Below are positions 52,501-64,000 of a stretch of 64,000 nucleotides of DNA, one piece after another. Origin of the DNA: Bacteroidota bacterium (GTDB lineage: Bacteria; Bacteroidota; JABWAT01); the NCBI GenBank assembly GCA_013360915.1, contig JABWAT010000007.1, forward strand, positions 1 to 64,000, read 5' to 3'. The notes under the pieces were generated by a model that saw nothing but the letters and a program-made list of their open reading frames with translations, ran no database searches and was not told the DNA's origin. The translations under genes and the position numbers were made by a program. Numbering within the stretch: the stretch's first letter is position 1; every line of letters begins with the position of its first letter.

Positions 52501-55500
52501 TTTTGCGGATTGGTTCCAACGGTGTAATTAATGCGCGCGGCGAAAGTACCATTTCCATTATTCACGTAGACCGACACATTTGAATTGCCATAATTGGCAC
52601 CCACGAGGTCGACATGGCCATCTCCGTTCACATCGGCAGCCGACAATCCAACCGGCTGAGTTCCCGTGGAATAGTCGACTTTGGCTGCATAGGTACCCGT
52701 TCCGTTATTCATCAGAACAGAAATCGAGGAGGAACCGAAATTGGTCACGGCGACATCCTGATCACCATCTCCATCAAAGTCGGCGGTGGCAGGAATCAGC
52801 GGATTGGATCCGGTTGTGATATCCACCTTGGCAGCAAACGTACCATCCCCATTGTTTTTAAGAACAGAGAGCGTGGTGGTATTGTTATTCGGAACCAGAA
52901 GATCGACATCCCCATCCCCATCCACATCACTGGCAGCTAAACCAATCGGGGCATCACCGGTGGTATAATTCACCCGGTCTGCAAAGGTTCCATTGCCGTT
53001 GTTTAAAAGAACGGAAACGTTGTCGTTGCCATAATTGACGGCAGCCAGATCGAGATCACCGTCACCATCAAAATCGGAAGAGAGGATATGTCCCGGCTGG
53101 GTTCCCAGTGAGTAGGTGTTTGTGCTTCCGAATTCACCTCCGCTGGTTCCGGCAACTGTATAGCTCCATACATAATCATCCAGGCTTGCATTATCCGAAC
53201 TTTTAACCGAACTGGTCAGTGTCACCGACACCACTTCACCCGTTTTAAAGTCGGAGGTCGGATCGAATGTGAGCGTATTGTTTCCTGAATTATAGGAAAT
53301 GGTCCCTGTTTTCCTGCCGGTGTGTGAACCGGTTACTACCACCGTGGAGGCAGTCAGGGTATTGCTGTCCATGGCCTTGCTGAAAACTGCGGACACAGAT
53401 GCGGAGGCTGCAATATTCACCGCATTTTTTGATGGGGTCACCGAGGTGACGGTGGGCGGTACCAGGTTTAGCAAAATGGTCAGATTGCTGGTGTTGTTAT
53501 TTGCAGTGATCACATCGGCTGTTCCATTGCTATCCACATCTCCTGCGGTAATTCCATAGGAGTTGCCACCCACCGTTTTGTCTGATTTGGCAGCAAAGGT
53601 ACCATTGCCATTGTTTGCAAAAACCGAGACCGTTGAGGCTCCAAAATTGGTAACCATTACATCGATATCCCCATCCCCATCCATATCGGCAGAGGTGATT
53701 GCGAACGGATTGGCACCTGTCGTATAGTCAACTTTTGTTGCAAAGGTTCCATTGCCATTGTTTTTAAGGACAGATATGGAAGCGGAACTGTTATTGGTGA
53801 CAGTAACGTCGATGTCCCCATCGGCATCCAGATCGGACAGGGTAATGTTCTGCGGTGACGAACCCGTCCCATAATCGGTTTTGGTTCCAAAGGCTCCGGC
53901 TCCGGTATTGAGCAGGATTGAAATGGTGTTGGCCGACTGATTGGACGATACCAGGTCGGGAAGGCCATCATTGTTGAAATCGGCAAATCCGCTTCCAACC
54001 GGACTTGTGCCAGTCGGGTAATCAACCTTGGAGGCAAAGGTACCGTTGCCATTGTTCTTCAGGACGGAAATGGTTGATGATCCGTTGTTGGAGACAGCCA
54101 AATCCAGATCCCCATCGTTATCCACATCGGCACTGCTCACAATTACCGGGTTGGTACCAGTGGAATAATCCACTTTGGTAGCAAACGTTCCGTCTCCGTT
54201 ATTGATAAATACAGAAACCGAGGCAGCTCCATTGTTGGTCACCACCAGATCGGGATGATCATCTCCATTCACATCGGCAGTGGTAATGCCAACAGGTCCC
54301 GAGCCAGTCGTATAGTTCACGCGGGCAGCATAGGTACCATCGCCGTTGTTTTTTAATACAGAGACATTTGTATTTCCATAATTGACAACAGCAATATCCA
54401 GATCACCATCACTATCCACATCGGTGGTTGTGATATGGCCCGGGAAGGAGCCCAGGCTGTAGGTGGCTGAACTTCCGAATTCACCGCCACCATCATATCC
54501 AACGGTGAAGCGATAAGATTTGGTCGCCAACAGGGAGGCGCCATCACTGCTTTGTACGCCCGATGTGATGGCAAAAGTCACCACATCACCTGCAACAAAA
54601 TCGGTAGTCGGATCAAAAGTAGCCGTCATGTTGCCGGAATTATAAGAAACTGAACCCGGCACCTTTCCTTTCACCTGACTGGTCACCTGAATGGTGCTGG
54701 TGGTGAGGCTGCCACTGTTCATGGCTTTATCGAAGGTGACCGTGATGGAGGAGGATTTGGCAACATCAATCGCATTGATTGTCGGACTGACCGATGAAAT
54801 GACGGGAGGAGGTGCGCCATTCATATATACCGACACCGTATTGTCATCATAATTGGTGACCACAAAATCGGCATCTCCATCGCCATCCATATCGGCAAAG
54901 GCAATGTTTTTCGGATTGTTGCCCACCGCATAATCGACTTTGGCAGCAAAGGTGCCGTTGCCGTTATTTTTCAGCACAGAAATGTTGTCATCTCCGGAAT
55001 TCACAGCCACGAGATCAAGATCCCCGTCGCCATCAATATCAACAGCAGTGATACCTTCGGGGGCATTACCAATCGAGTAATCAACTGATGAAGACGCAAA
55101 ATTACCGCCTGATGTGAGCAGGACCATGGCTTTTTCGTAGTAGTTATCGACTTTCACGAGGTCCAGATAGCCATCGTTATTCAGATCGGCAAGTACAAGT
55201 CCCCTCGAATCGAGATCCTGAATATCCTGATACCTGCTCGAAAAAGTACCATCCGAATTGTTGATCGGGTAATACCAACTGCTTCCCCTTTCCGAGGTAT
55301 ACATGGCATCGGGAAACCCGTCATTATTCACATCACCGGCAACAATGTTGTACATGTTGGCAGAACCGTCAAACGTGGCTGACAACGTAAAAGTCCCATC
55401 ACCATCATTTGAGAAAAAGTTTACCGGCGCACCCGATGAACTGCTGTTACTGGTGATCAGCAAATCCGGATATTTATCCCCATTAATATCGGCAATTGCA

Positions 55501-57347
55501 ATTCCGTACGGGCTATCGCCACCTGCTTCACTCACCTGAGCAGCGAAGGTACCGTTGCCATTGTTTTTAAAAATGGAATAGGTGTTATCCCAGTAGTTGG
55601 CAACCACCAGATCCAGATCGCCATCCAGATCAATATCGGCTGCATCAAAGCCTGAAGGACGGGAACCAGTGGCATAATCGGTTTTGGTTCCCAAAGCACC
55701 ACTGCCATTGTTCAATAAGACAGAAATTGTATTTGCTTCGTAATTGGCAGTCACCACATCGGCATCTCCATCGCCATCCAGATCAGCAGTCAAAACCTGA
55801 TTGGGTGTTGAGCCGGTTGTAAAATCGGTTTTAGATGTCAGGATTCCAGTGCTGTTTGCAGTTGCAACGGTATAGGAAAACTGATATTCCTTGGAAAGCG
55901 CCGCGTTATCTGCGGTTTTAACACCGGTACTGACCAATACAGTAACCACTTCGCCCGGTTTAAAATCGCTGGTCGGATTGATTGTCAGGACTTTTGTACC
56001 AGAGTTATAAGAAAAAGTGGCCGGATGAACACCCGATATTGAACCGGATATCAGAATCGTTGAATTGGTAAAGGTGCCGCTGTTCATATCACGGCTGAAA
56101 GTGATGGTTATATCGGCAGAGGCACTGATATCCAATTGGTGTTTGGTTGGGGAATGAGATGAAATGGTCGGGAAAACCGGTTTATCATTCAGGAAAACCA
56201 TGACACGAGTTGTTATATCGGAAGGATCATACATGGGAAAAACCAGATCTATTTTCCCGTCAGCATTAAAATCGGCTGCTCCCCCTTCGGATACAATCGT
56301 ATCCAGCGTCAGGTAATTGACAGGAGTTGCAAAAGAGCCTGCTCCATTGTTCAGTGCAATTGAAATTTTGGCACCAACTTCTGCCACCAGGTCGAAATCT
56401 CCATCCCCATCCACATCGGTGGCAAGAATCCCATCCTGACCACCGGAAAACGCCGGACCGGCACTGGCCGTAAACACACCACTGCCATTGTTGGTAAAAA
56501 TCCGGAAATTGTTCGAATCAAAGTCAGAAGCAATGATATCCAGATCAGAATCCCCGTCGATGTTGGCAAGTGCCAATCCGCGAAGGGTCGACCCGCCGGT
56601 GTAATCGACAAAGGCGGCAAAGGTTCCGTTTCCGTTGTTTTTCGACACCGAAATCACATCTGAATACTCATAGGTGTTGATGAGGTCAATATCCCCGTCG
56701 CCATCGAGGTCACCGGCTTTGATTATGTATGGATCGGATCCGACAGGATGATCCGATTTTGCTGCAAATGTTCCGTCTCCATTGTTTTTCAGAATGGATA
56801 GAGTACCCCCGGTATAATTGGCTGTTGCAATATCCTTATCCCCATCGCCATCCAGATCGGCCAGGACGAGGGTATTGGGCCAATCATCGGTGGCGTATGA
56901 TGTTTTTGTGGAATACAGGCTGCTTCCCTGATTCAGATGAACATTCACCTGATTGCTACCATCATCGGCTGTCACGACATCCTGTTTTCCGTCGCCGTTC
57001 AGATCGGCAACCGCCAGGTAGGACACGGACGAACCAGTTGAGAAGCCGGTTCGTTTCTGAAAGGTACCATCCCCATTTCCCAGTAAAACAACGATCAGAT
57101 TCTCATCGAAGTCATTGGAGGCAACAATATCCTGCTTTCCATCACCATTCACATCGGCGGTGGTTACATTGTTTACATACCCGCCTGAATAATACCAGGC
57201 CTGTGCGTCAAAATTTCCTGCTGCCATGACAGCAGTGGTTGGTGAAACGGACGGAGCCGTTGAACGGTCTGACTGAGCGAAGGAGCCCGCTGCCATCAGG
57301 ATACTGAAAACGGCACTCAGCATCATGGACTTTACCAGTTTTTTCAT
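49599..57347 (-). CDS. Giant FG-GAP propeller / Big_5 surface protein with sorting domain
   Basis: The 2582-residue protein has a signal peptide (SILMAAGSFA-Q, residue 24-25). Five FG-GAP arrays of seven calcium-loop blades each (motifs such as ADLDGDGDKD) alternate with four Big_5 Ig-like domains starting near 392, 846, 1298 and 1746, a period of about 450 residues. Residues about 2200-2390 form a strand-rich module shared with the next gene (TVTGTLTVGA-like, then QIWTITPQTQPSGPVTVTLT). The last ~80 residues are the sorting domain (NFPNPFNPVTMISY, VYDVTGRLVSTLV, KLTLLK). It is probably a surface adhesin or matrix protein that binds calcium. An unusual loop is noted at 50046-50070. No strong ribosome-binding site is visible. 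Confidence 0.93.
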   Translation of the reverse strand: MKKLVKSMMLSAVFSILMAAGSFAQSDRSTAPSVSPTTAVMAAGNFDAQAWYYSGGYVNNVTTADVNGDGKQDIVASNDFDENLIVVLLGNGDGTFQKRTGFSTGSSVSYLAVADLNGDGKQDVVTADDGSNQVNVHLNQGSSLYSTKTSYATDDWPNTLVLADLDGDGDKDIATANYTGGTLSILKNNGDGTFAAKSDHPVGSDPYIIKAGDLDGDGDIDLINTYEYSDVISVSKNNGNGTFAAFVDYTGGSTLRGLALANIDGDSDLDIIASDFDSNNFRIFTNNGSGVFTASAGPAFSGGQDGILATDVDGDGDFDLVAEVGAKISIALNNGAGSFATPVNYLTLDTIVSEGGAADFNADGKIDLVFPMYDPSDITTRVMVFLNDKPVFPTISSHSPTKHQLDISASADITITFSRDMNSGTFTNSTILISGSISGVHPATFSYNSGTKVLTINPTSDFKPGEVVTVLVSTGVKTADNAALSKEYQFSYTVATANSTGILTSKTDFTTGSTPNQVLTADLDGDGDADVVTANYEANTISVLLNNGSGALGTKTDYATGSRPSGFDAADIDLDGDLDLVVANYWDNTYSIFKNNGNGTFAAQVSEAGGDSPYGIAIADINGDKYPDLLITSNSSSSGAPVNFFSNDGDGTFTLSATFDGSANMYNIVAGDVNNDGFPDAMYTSERGSSWYYPINNSDGTFSSRYQDIQDLDSRGLVLADLNNDGYLDLVKVDNYYEKAMVLLTSGGNFASSSVDYSIGNAPEGITAVDIDGDGDLDLVAVNSGDDNISVLKNNGNGTFAAKVDYAVGNNPKNIAFADMDGDGDADFVVTNYDDNTVSVYMNGAPPPVISSVSPTINAIDVAKSSSITVTFDKAMNSGSLTTSTIQVTSQVKGKVPGSVSYNSGNMTATFDPTTDFVAGDVVTFAITSGVQSSDGASLLATKSYRFTVGYDGGGEFGSSATYSLGSFPGHITTTDVDSDGDLDIAVVNYGNTNVSVLKNNGDGTYAARVNYTTGSGPVGITTADVNGDDHPDLVVTNNGAASVSVFINNGDGTFATKVDYSTGTNPVIVSSADVDNDGDLDLAVSNNGSSTISVLKNNGNGTFASKVDYPTGTSPVGSGFADFNNDGLPDLVSSNQSANTISILLNTGAGAFGTKTDYGTGSSPQNITLSDLDADGDIDVTVTNNSSASISVLKNNGNGTFATKVDYTTGANPFAITSADMDGDGDIDVMVTNFGASTVSVFANNGNGTFAAKSDKTVGGNSYGITAGDVDSNGTADVITANNNTSNLTILLNLVPPTVTSVTPSKNAVNIAASASVSAVFSKAMDSNTLTASTVVVTGSHTGRKTGTISYNSGNNTLTFDPTSDFKTGEVVSVTLTSSVKSSDNASLDDYVWSYTVAGTSGGEFGSTNTYSLGTQPGHILSSDFDGDGDLDLAAVNYGNDNVSVLLNNGNGTFADRVNYTTGDAPIGLAASDVDGDGDVDLLVPNNNTTTLSVLKNNGDGTFAAKVDITTGSNPLIPATADFDGDGDQDVAVTNFGSSSISVLMNNGTGTYAAKVDYSTGTQPVGLSAADVNGDGHVDLVGANYGNSNVSVYVNNGNGTFAARINYTVGTNPQNLTLGDMDGDGDMDIISANWTAGSFSILKNNGDGTFAAKTDYTAATNPYVARVADIDADGDLDVLISNFSSNSVSVFKNQGTGTFDAKTDKAVGAVPYGMNTGDVDGNGSIDMFTANNTGSTITVWYNAPNPVVSSVTPAQNGLNAAPSASPAATFDQAMSSGTFSTSTVRVSGSQSGYHTGTLSYDNGTFTTTYNPETDFMAGEEVTVTIKSSVESSFGSNMEQAFTWTYIVDADSSGTFASAVSMEAASNPSAVTAADLNNDGYPDVVTANYIGSSLSVFLSKGDGTLNAKTDLGVGTNPWGVHAVDVDGDGDLDLISANSLNSTLSQFKNNGNGTFAAKTDITTGNSPWGVTSADIDGDGDMDLITGNYYEHTIGVLKNNGDGTYAAMVTYSSGQKPFNMVMTDVDKDGDLDVVASTWDSSTLTVLKNNGDGTFAAKAEYGAGGKPRGLSAADFNGDGHVDLVTACFFPESKLSVLMNNGDGTFASSVSYGSAAKPDGVATADIDGDGDMDILAACSDANAVYILKNAGNGTFGNGESKGTGGYPSDVVATDLDRDGSMDLVSSNYSGGSISIIMNNSGNNASSGTFANVTYSAPTSLSGDLDVTGTLTVGAQINTSGNTINLGTTGTLTGETPANYIVGTIQTTREITTSQNNIGGLGISIDPQSNNLGNTVIKRETGSSEHQDAIKQIWTITPQTQPSGPVTVTLTWPSTNDNGVNLADLVVFKSGDGGENWDIVTAEINTSTDPRTATFTITSFSIFTLGESSSLPVELASFSIDVNGPAVHLKWMTSTETNNSGWEVEMKTKGSVVEQSRNHTEESSWEKVGFVAGKGTTTDAQTYSYTVSGIKANRAEFRLKQIDTDGSFTYSHILSVDLKPSDYELAQNFPNPFNPVTMISYQVPVSGEVSLKVYDVTGRLVSTLVNQSVEAGFHSVSFNASGLSSGLYFYVLEAGSFRSVKKLTLLK
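50046..50070. repeat. Palindromic repeat element inside the giant gene
   Basis: The sequence GTGGTTTCGACTCTGCTCAA with AACCAC closing the dyad is read in frame on the minus strand as VVEQSRNH. In complement it matches the GGTGG-Y-TGAG-N-TCGAA-R-CCAC pattern of the palindromes at 67-95 and, less exactly, at 7350-7372. It lies in a linker just before the shared WEKVGFVAGKGTT segment, where the paralogues have unrelated residues. Confidence 0.55.
50740..57240 (-). repeat. Five propeller units alternating with Big_5 domains
   Basis: Inside the giant gene a unit of about 1.35 kb (one seven-blade array plus one Big_5 domain) recurs. Big_5 domains start near 56172, 54808, 53452 and 52110. Each blade is about 58-60 codons and carries a DxDxDGxxD-type loop. 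The third and fourth units are most alike (both begin GGEFGS...YSLG...PGHI), which suggests the latest duplication happened there. Confidence 0.85.
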
Positions 57348-57439
57348 TTTAGCCTCATAGTTGTTAAAAATCTGAAGGAGTGCCCTTGTGGTGCAGAATC
57401 CTGTGCTGTGAAGATGCGAGGATTTCGAAATCGTGGGAA

Positions 57440-57480
57440 TAGGCAGAAGTACCTATTCTTCTAGGTAGAAGTACCTATTT
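57440..57480 (-). promoter_or_regulatory. Tandem 22-bp repeat with dyad, upstream of the giant gene
   Basis: GGCAGAAGTACCTATT (57442-57457) and GGTAGAAGTACCTATT (57464-57479) are spaced 22 bases apart, about two helical turns. The second copy contains the dyad AGGTA-GAAG-TACCT; the first is flanked by AATAGG/CCTATT. They lie about 95-135 bases upstream of the minus-strand start at 57347, where an activator or repressor would act. This is a symmetry-based inference. Confidence 0.45.
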
Positions 57481-57521
57481 TCTTGTCCGGCGTGAGGACG
57501 GGCACAGATTCCGGCAGGGGG

Positions 57522-57563
57522 TAAAATAAAAAACGGCTGCCCGGTTAACCCGGACAGCCGTTT
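57522..57563 (-). terminator. Terminator of the GLUG/FG-GAP gene
   Basis: AAACGGCTG(C)CCGG paired with CCGG(A)CAGCCGTTT around a TTAA loop, followed on the minus strand by TTTTTTATTTTA. It lies 24 bases after the stop at 57587 and isolates this gene from the giant gene. Confidence 0.9.
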
Positions 57564-57586
57564 CTTTACAGAGGCAGTAAGAAGAG

Positions 57587-61189
<3,603 letters not shown>

Positions 61190-61251
61190 TGATTTTTCTC
61201 CTAAAAAATGGGTGGATTCTGATTACAAACAACAAGTGCCCGATTACACAG

Positions 61252-61298
61252 AAAAAAAATGCGCTAAGTGTTATTCAGTTAACCACTTAGCGCATTTT
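61252..61298 (-). terminator. Terminator of the LamG-containing surface gene
   Basis: Perfect 15-base arms AAAATGCGCTAAGTG/CACTTAGCGCATTTT (61256-61270/61284-61298) are followed on the minus strand by an eight-base T-run. They end transcription from the right, 21 bases after the stop at 61319, before the next gene starts at 61189. Confidence 0.9.
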
Positions 61299-61318
61299 AT
61301 GATTTCTATGCCTGTTTT

Positions 61319-64000
61319 TTATTTCACCAGTGTGAGTTTTTTTACAGACCGGAAGGAACCGGCTTCGATCTGGTAGAAATAGACACCTGTTGCAAGTCCG
61401 GAAGCGTTGAAGGTCACCGAATGAACGCCGGCTTCAATCTGACCATCCACCAGGGTGGTGATTAAACGGCCGGTGACATCATAAACCTTCAGGCTCACTT
61501 TACTCTTTACCGGCAACTGGTAATTTATTACCGTGACCGGGTTAAACGGATTCGGGTAATTTTGCCCCAGTGCAAAAACCGTTGGTTTCATGTCAACCGA
61601 CAGGATCCGTGAGTAGGAAACCGTGCCATCGGTATCGATTTGTTTCAGACGGAAATCGATGGAACCTGCTGCCGTTACCGGTACAGAAAACTGATAGGTC
61701 TGAGCTTCGGTGGTTGTGCCCTTTCCGGCGACAAATCCAACCGATTTAAACGTGCCCTTCACCGTGCTGGTACTGACGCGTTGCTCAATTTCCCAACCGG
61801 AATTGTTTGTCTCGGTCGCGGTGGACCAGTTCAGACGGACAAGTCCATCTGCAGGAGTTACCGTAAAGGAAGACAATTCGACAGGAACCGTCGATTCATC
61901 AAACACTGGTAAGAACTGGCTGAACGAGGTGATTCCTGTCCAGGTAACTATACCGGTCTGATGATCGGCAGAGGATGCACCACCCAGATCGGTCCAGGCG
62001 CCAGTTGAGGTGGAACTGCGTTTGTACAGTTTCAGGGATTGCGGGTAGAGGTCAACCACTTCATCCAGCACCCCTTCTCCAAAGTTCAGGGTCAGATCGA
62101 CCGAGAACGTACCCGGATCGCCGAAGAGTTCAATCACGAAATATTTTCCGCCAACGGCCGCAGAGTAACCTTCCGGCCATGAATTAGGTGCAGCAGTCAC
62201 TTCAGAAACCACCACATCAACCGGATTGTCGAATCCATCACTCATGTTAAGCGTGGCATTTCCAACTGTTTGTTCTCCGGTGGTTACGCCGGTGGTAATA
62301 GTTGCTGACCCTTCACCGATGGGCACGCCGGAAGTTACCCAGGTAACATTTTCCAGATAGAAGAGCTGATTATTGATCAGTTGCGAGGCAGTGGTTCCCG
62401 AGCCGTCATTAAACTGCCAGTATCCCAGAACATTTTCCGGGAATCCGCTTAAGGTGGTATGCATGCCAGATCGGATTTCCTGAGCGGTCAATACTTTGTC
62501 ACGGATCTGTAGCTCATCTACCTGTCCAGCAAAATACACATCCCCATCATACCCAAGTACAAAACTGTAATCATAGTCGTTGTAGTACACGTTGCTGTAA
62601 GTACCGACCGAATTTCCATTCACATAAAAGGTCCCGTTCGAATAATCATCAGCATCTCTGTGCATCGTCAGTGCCACATGATACCATTGATTGCTTCTGA
62701 CAAGATCCGTTCCGGTGATGGTAACAGGGTCACCCGCATCATCATCATAAATACTGGCATATAAATATCCGCCATTTATGCCGAGATGAATGGGATAGTA
62801 GTACTCTGACTCACCTGATGAGGTCATTTTTGATATGGAACGACGCTCATCGGTTTTCCCATCTGTTAATGGTTTACTATCTGGTCCTTTAACACGATCA
62901 CCACCGGCAATACCCTGAGAGTCTCCCCTGACAAAGAAGGCAGCAACGGACGAGGAATCAGCCACTTTCACCCACATCTGAATGGTGATGTCCTTTGGCA
63001 GCTCAGTTTCATAAGAAAATTCCGCTGCAGAGGAGGATCCGTTAAAGGACAAGGCGGTTCCCGGTGTTGTTGCAAACGGGTAGCCATCTTTGGAATTGGT
63101 GGTGAAGGTACCAGTTGCGGCATTGGTTGTGTAAAACACGTCGTCGCCTTCATTTCCATTAAAGGTGAATACAGCCACATGGTATTGGGTATTCAATGAC
63201 AAGCCAGAGAGGTTTACTGTATTGCCTCCACCGGCATAGACAACAAAGTTGCCGCCACCGAGATCGCTGCCCGAACCAAAATTGGAATCAGCTATGTAAT
63301 TCCCGTTATCAGCAGGTGTGGTACTTACAGCGCCGCCTGCTTTAACGACGACCAGATGTCGGCTTCCGCCACCTTTTGTCCAATTCAGGGTGATTTTTGA
63401 CCCCAGATTCCCCGAGGAAGCCACACCAGTTGCTTCTGCCGTAGGCGCAACGGCCGTGGTGTTCTCGTAAACACCCAGCTTTAACAGAAAATCCGGGCCG
63501 ACATATCCACCGTAAATGGTAACAAAATCCAGATCACCATCCGAATCGGCATCTGCCAGATTCAGACTTCTGAAATAGTACTCCGGAATCGTAAAGGAAG
63601 CCGAGTTACTGAACGATCCGGTGCCGGAATTGTAGTAAGCCATGATGTATGTTTTGCTGTTGCTGTCGTGCTCATTGCTTGTAAACACCAGATCCAGGTC
63701 GCCATCGCCATTCAGATCGCCGATGTTAAACGATTTAATCGCCAATTCAACCGGGGTGGCAGGTTGTGCAGAAAACGTCCCGTTTCCGTTATTTTTCAGG
63801 ATGAAAAAGGAAAGACCATCGGTGGTTGTGGCAACAAAATCCACATCGCCATCGGAATCAAAATCGGCCGCCTTAATCAGTTTGGGAGCAAGGTCGGTTT
63901 CAATGAAATAGGGTTCACCAAATTGCTGGTACCCATCGGCTTTGGTCCGATCGTTCAGGGCAATCCCCAACCGGGAATATCCGTTCTGACTGTAAGACAT
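61319..64000 (-). CDS. FG-GAP / Fn3-like / LamG surface protein with sorting domain (5' end outside window)
   Basis: Only the C-terminal 893 residues are visible; the frame is open to the edge, so the true start and any signal peptide lie beyond 64000. Three FG-GAP loops are present (ADFDSDGDVD, GDLNGDGDLD, ADADSDGDLD), so at least four more blades are expected upstream. An Fn3-like segment (about residues 185-305) is followed by a LamG/concanavalin-like domain (about 310-515; TIQMWVKVAD, WYHVALTMHRD, GQVDELQIRDKVL). A strand-rich module and the sorting domain (QNYPNPFNPVTVINY, KLTLVK) end the protein. It shares the linker-to-C-terminus block with the two genes downstream and probably arose by the same duplications. 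Confidence 0.9.
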   Translation of the reverse strand: MSYSQNGYSRLGIALNDRTKADGYQQFGEPYFIETDLAPKLIKAADFDSDGDVDFVATTTDGLSFFILKNNGNGTFSAQPATPVELAIKSFNIGDLNGDGDLDLVFTSNEHDSNSKTYIMAYYNSGTGSFSNSASFTIPEYYFRSLNLADADSDGDLDFVTIYGGYVGPDFLLKLGVYENTTAVAPTAEATGVASSGNLGSKITLNWTKGGGSRHLVVVKAGGAVSTTPADNGNYIADSNFGSGSDLGGGNFVVYAGGGNTVNLSGLSLNTQYHVAVFTFNGNEGDDVFYTTNAATGTFTTNSKDGYPFATTPGTALSFNGSSSAAEFSYETELPKDITIQMWVKVADSSSVAAFFVRGDSQGIAGGDRVKGPDSKPLTDGKTDERRSISKMTSSGESEYYYPIHLGINGGYLYASIYDDDAGDPVTITGTDLVRSNQWYHVALTMHRDADDYSNGTFYVNGNSVGTYSNVYYNDYDYSFVLGYDGDVYFAGQVDELQIRDKVLTAQEIRSGMHTTLSGFPENVLGYWQFNDGSGTTASQLINNQLFYLENVTWVTSGVPIGEGSATITTGVTTGEQTVGNATLNMSDGFDNPVDVVVSEVTAAPNSWPEGYSAAVGGKYFVIELFGDPGTFSVDLTLNFGEGVLDEVVDLYPQSLKLYKRSSTSTGAWTDLGGASSADHQTGIVTWTGITSFSQFLPVFDESTVPVELSSFTVTPADGLVRLNWSTATETNNSGWEIEQRVSTSTVKGTFKSVGFVAGKGTTTEAQTYQFSVPVTAAGSIDFRLKQIDTDGTVSYSRILSVDMKPTVFALGQNYPNPFNPVTVINYQLPVKSKVSLKVYDVTGRLITTLVDGQIEAGVHSVTFNASGLATGVYFYQIEAGSFRSVKKLTLVK

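Overview
The window reads as ordinary chromosome from a Gram-negative bacterium of the FCB superphylum (Bacteroidota, Ignavibacteriota, Calditrichota and relatives); I cannot place it more closely. Five proteins end in the YPNPFNP...GRL...LVK type sorting domain used by type IX secretion. There is a TonB-dependent receptor with a carboxypeptidase-regulatory plug extension, a propeller/Y_Y_Y sensor kinase, a LytS/LytT pair, and a few candidate promoters of the TTTG/TAnnTTTG type. Composition is moderately GC-rich. I found no tRNA, rRNA, phage, transposase or CRISPR array.

Layout. 1-5.4 kb: palindromic repeats, a VOC protein, a TraB/GumN-like protein, an FG-GAP/ASPIC surface protein and a LytT-LytS two-component pair. 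5.4-9.1 kb: a heptanucleotide array, a secreted GH26 mannanase, a repeat-rich gap and a porin. 9.1-16.8 kb: a sodium:solute symporter with a tiny partner, an orphan protein, a coupled pair of DUF3857/transglutaminase-fold proteins (one apparently catalytically dead) and a GNAT acetyltransferase. 17-22 kb: class I aldolase, a coiled-coil/bactofilin-like/surface-antigen fusion, a small membrane protein and a geranylgeranyl-reductase-family oxidoreductase. 22.2-32 kb: housekeeping genes (RlmL-type methyltransferase, hemA, a hemC-hemD fusion, monothiol thioredoxin lipoprotein, NAD kinase, DegV, NatAB-type ABC exporter, GT9). 32-40.7 kb: a large sensor kinase divergent from a TonB receptor / beta-helix lipoprotein / small lipoprotein operon. 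40.7-49.5 kb: SRAP, class II amidotransferase, esterase plus giant GH13 protein with a histone-H1-like tail, MeaB, and two MsrB genes coupled to a DinB-fold gene. 49.6-64 kb: three tandem giant surface proteins built from seven-bladed FG-GAP propellers, Ig-like, GLUG and LamG modules with near-identical C-termini; the last runs off the window.

The themes are secretion and cell surface (sorting-domain proteins, porin, TonB system) on a background of metabolism. The most unusual signals are repetitive: three intergenic 7-bp arrays that share a G-rich leader, a fourth 7-bp array lying in frame inside a surface-protein gene, a palindrome family with a constant loop but changing arms, and an apparent exact-seven rule for FG-GAP blades (five propellers, 35 blades, in the 2582-residue protein).
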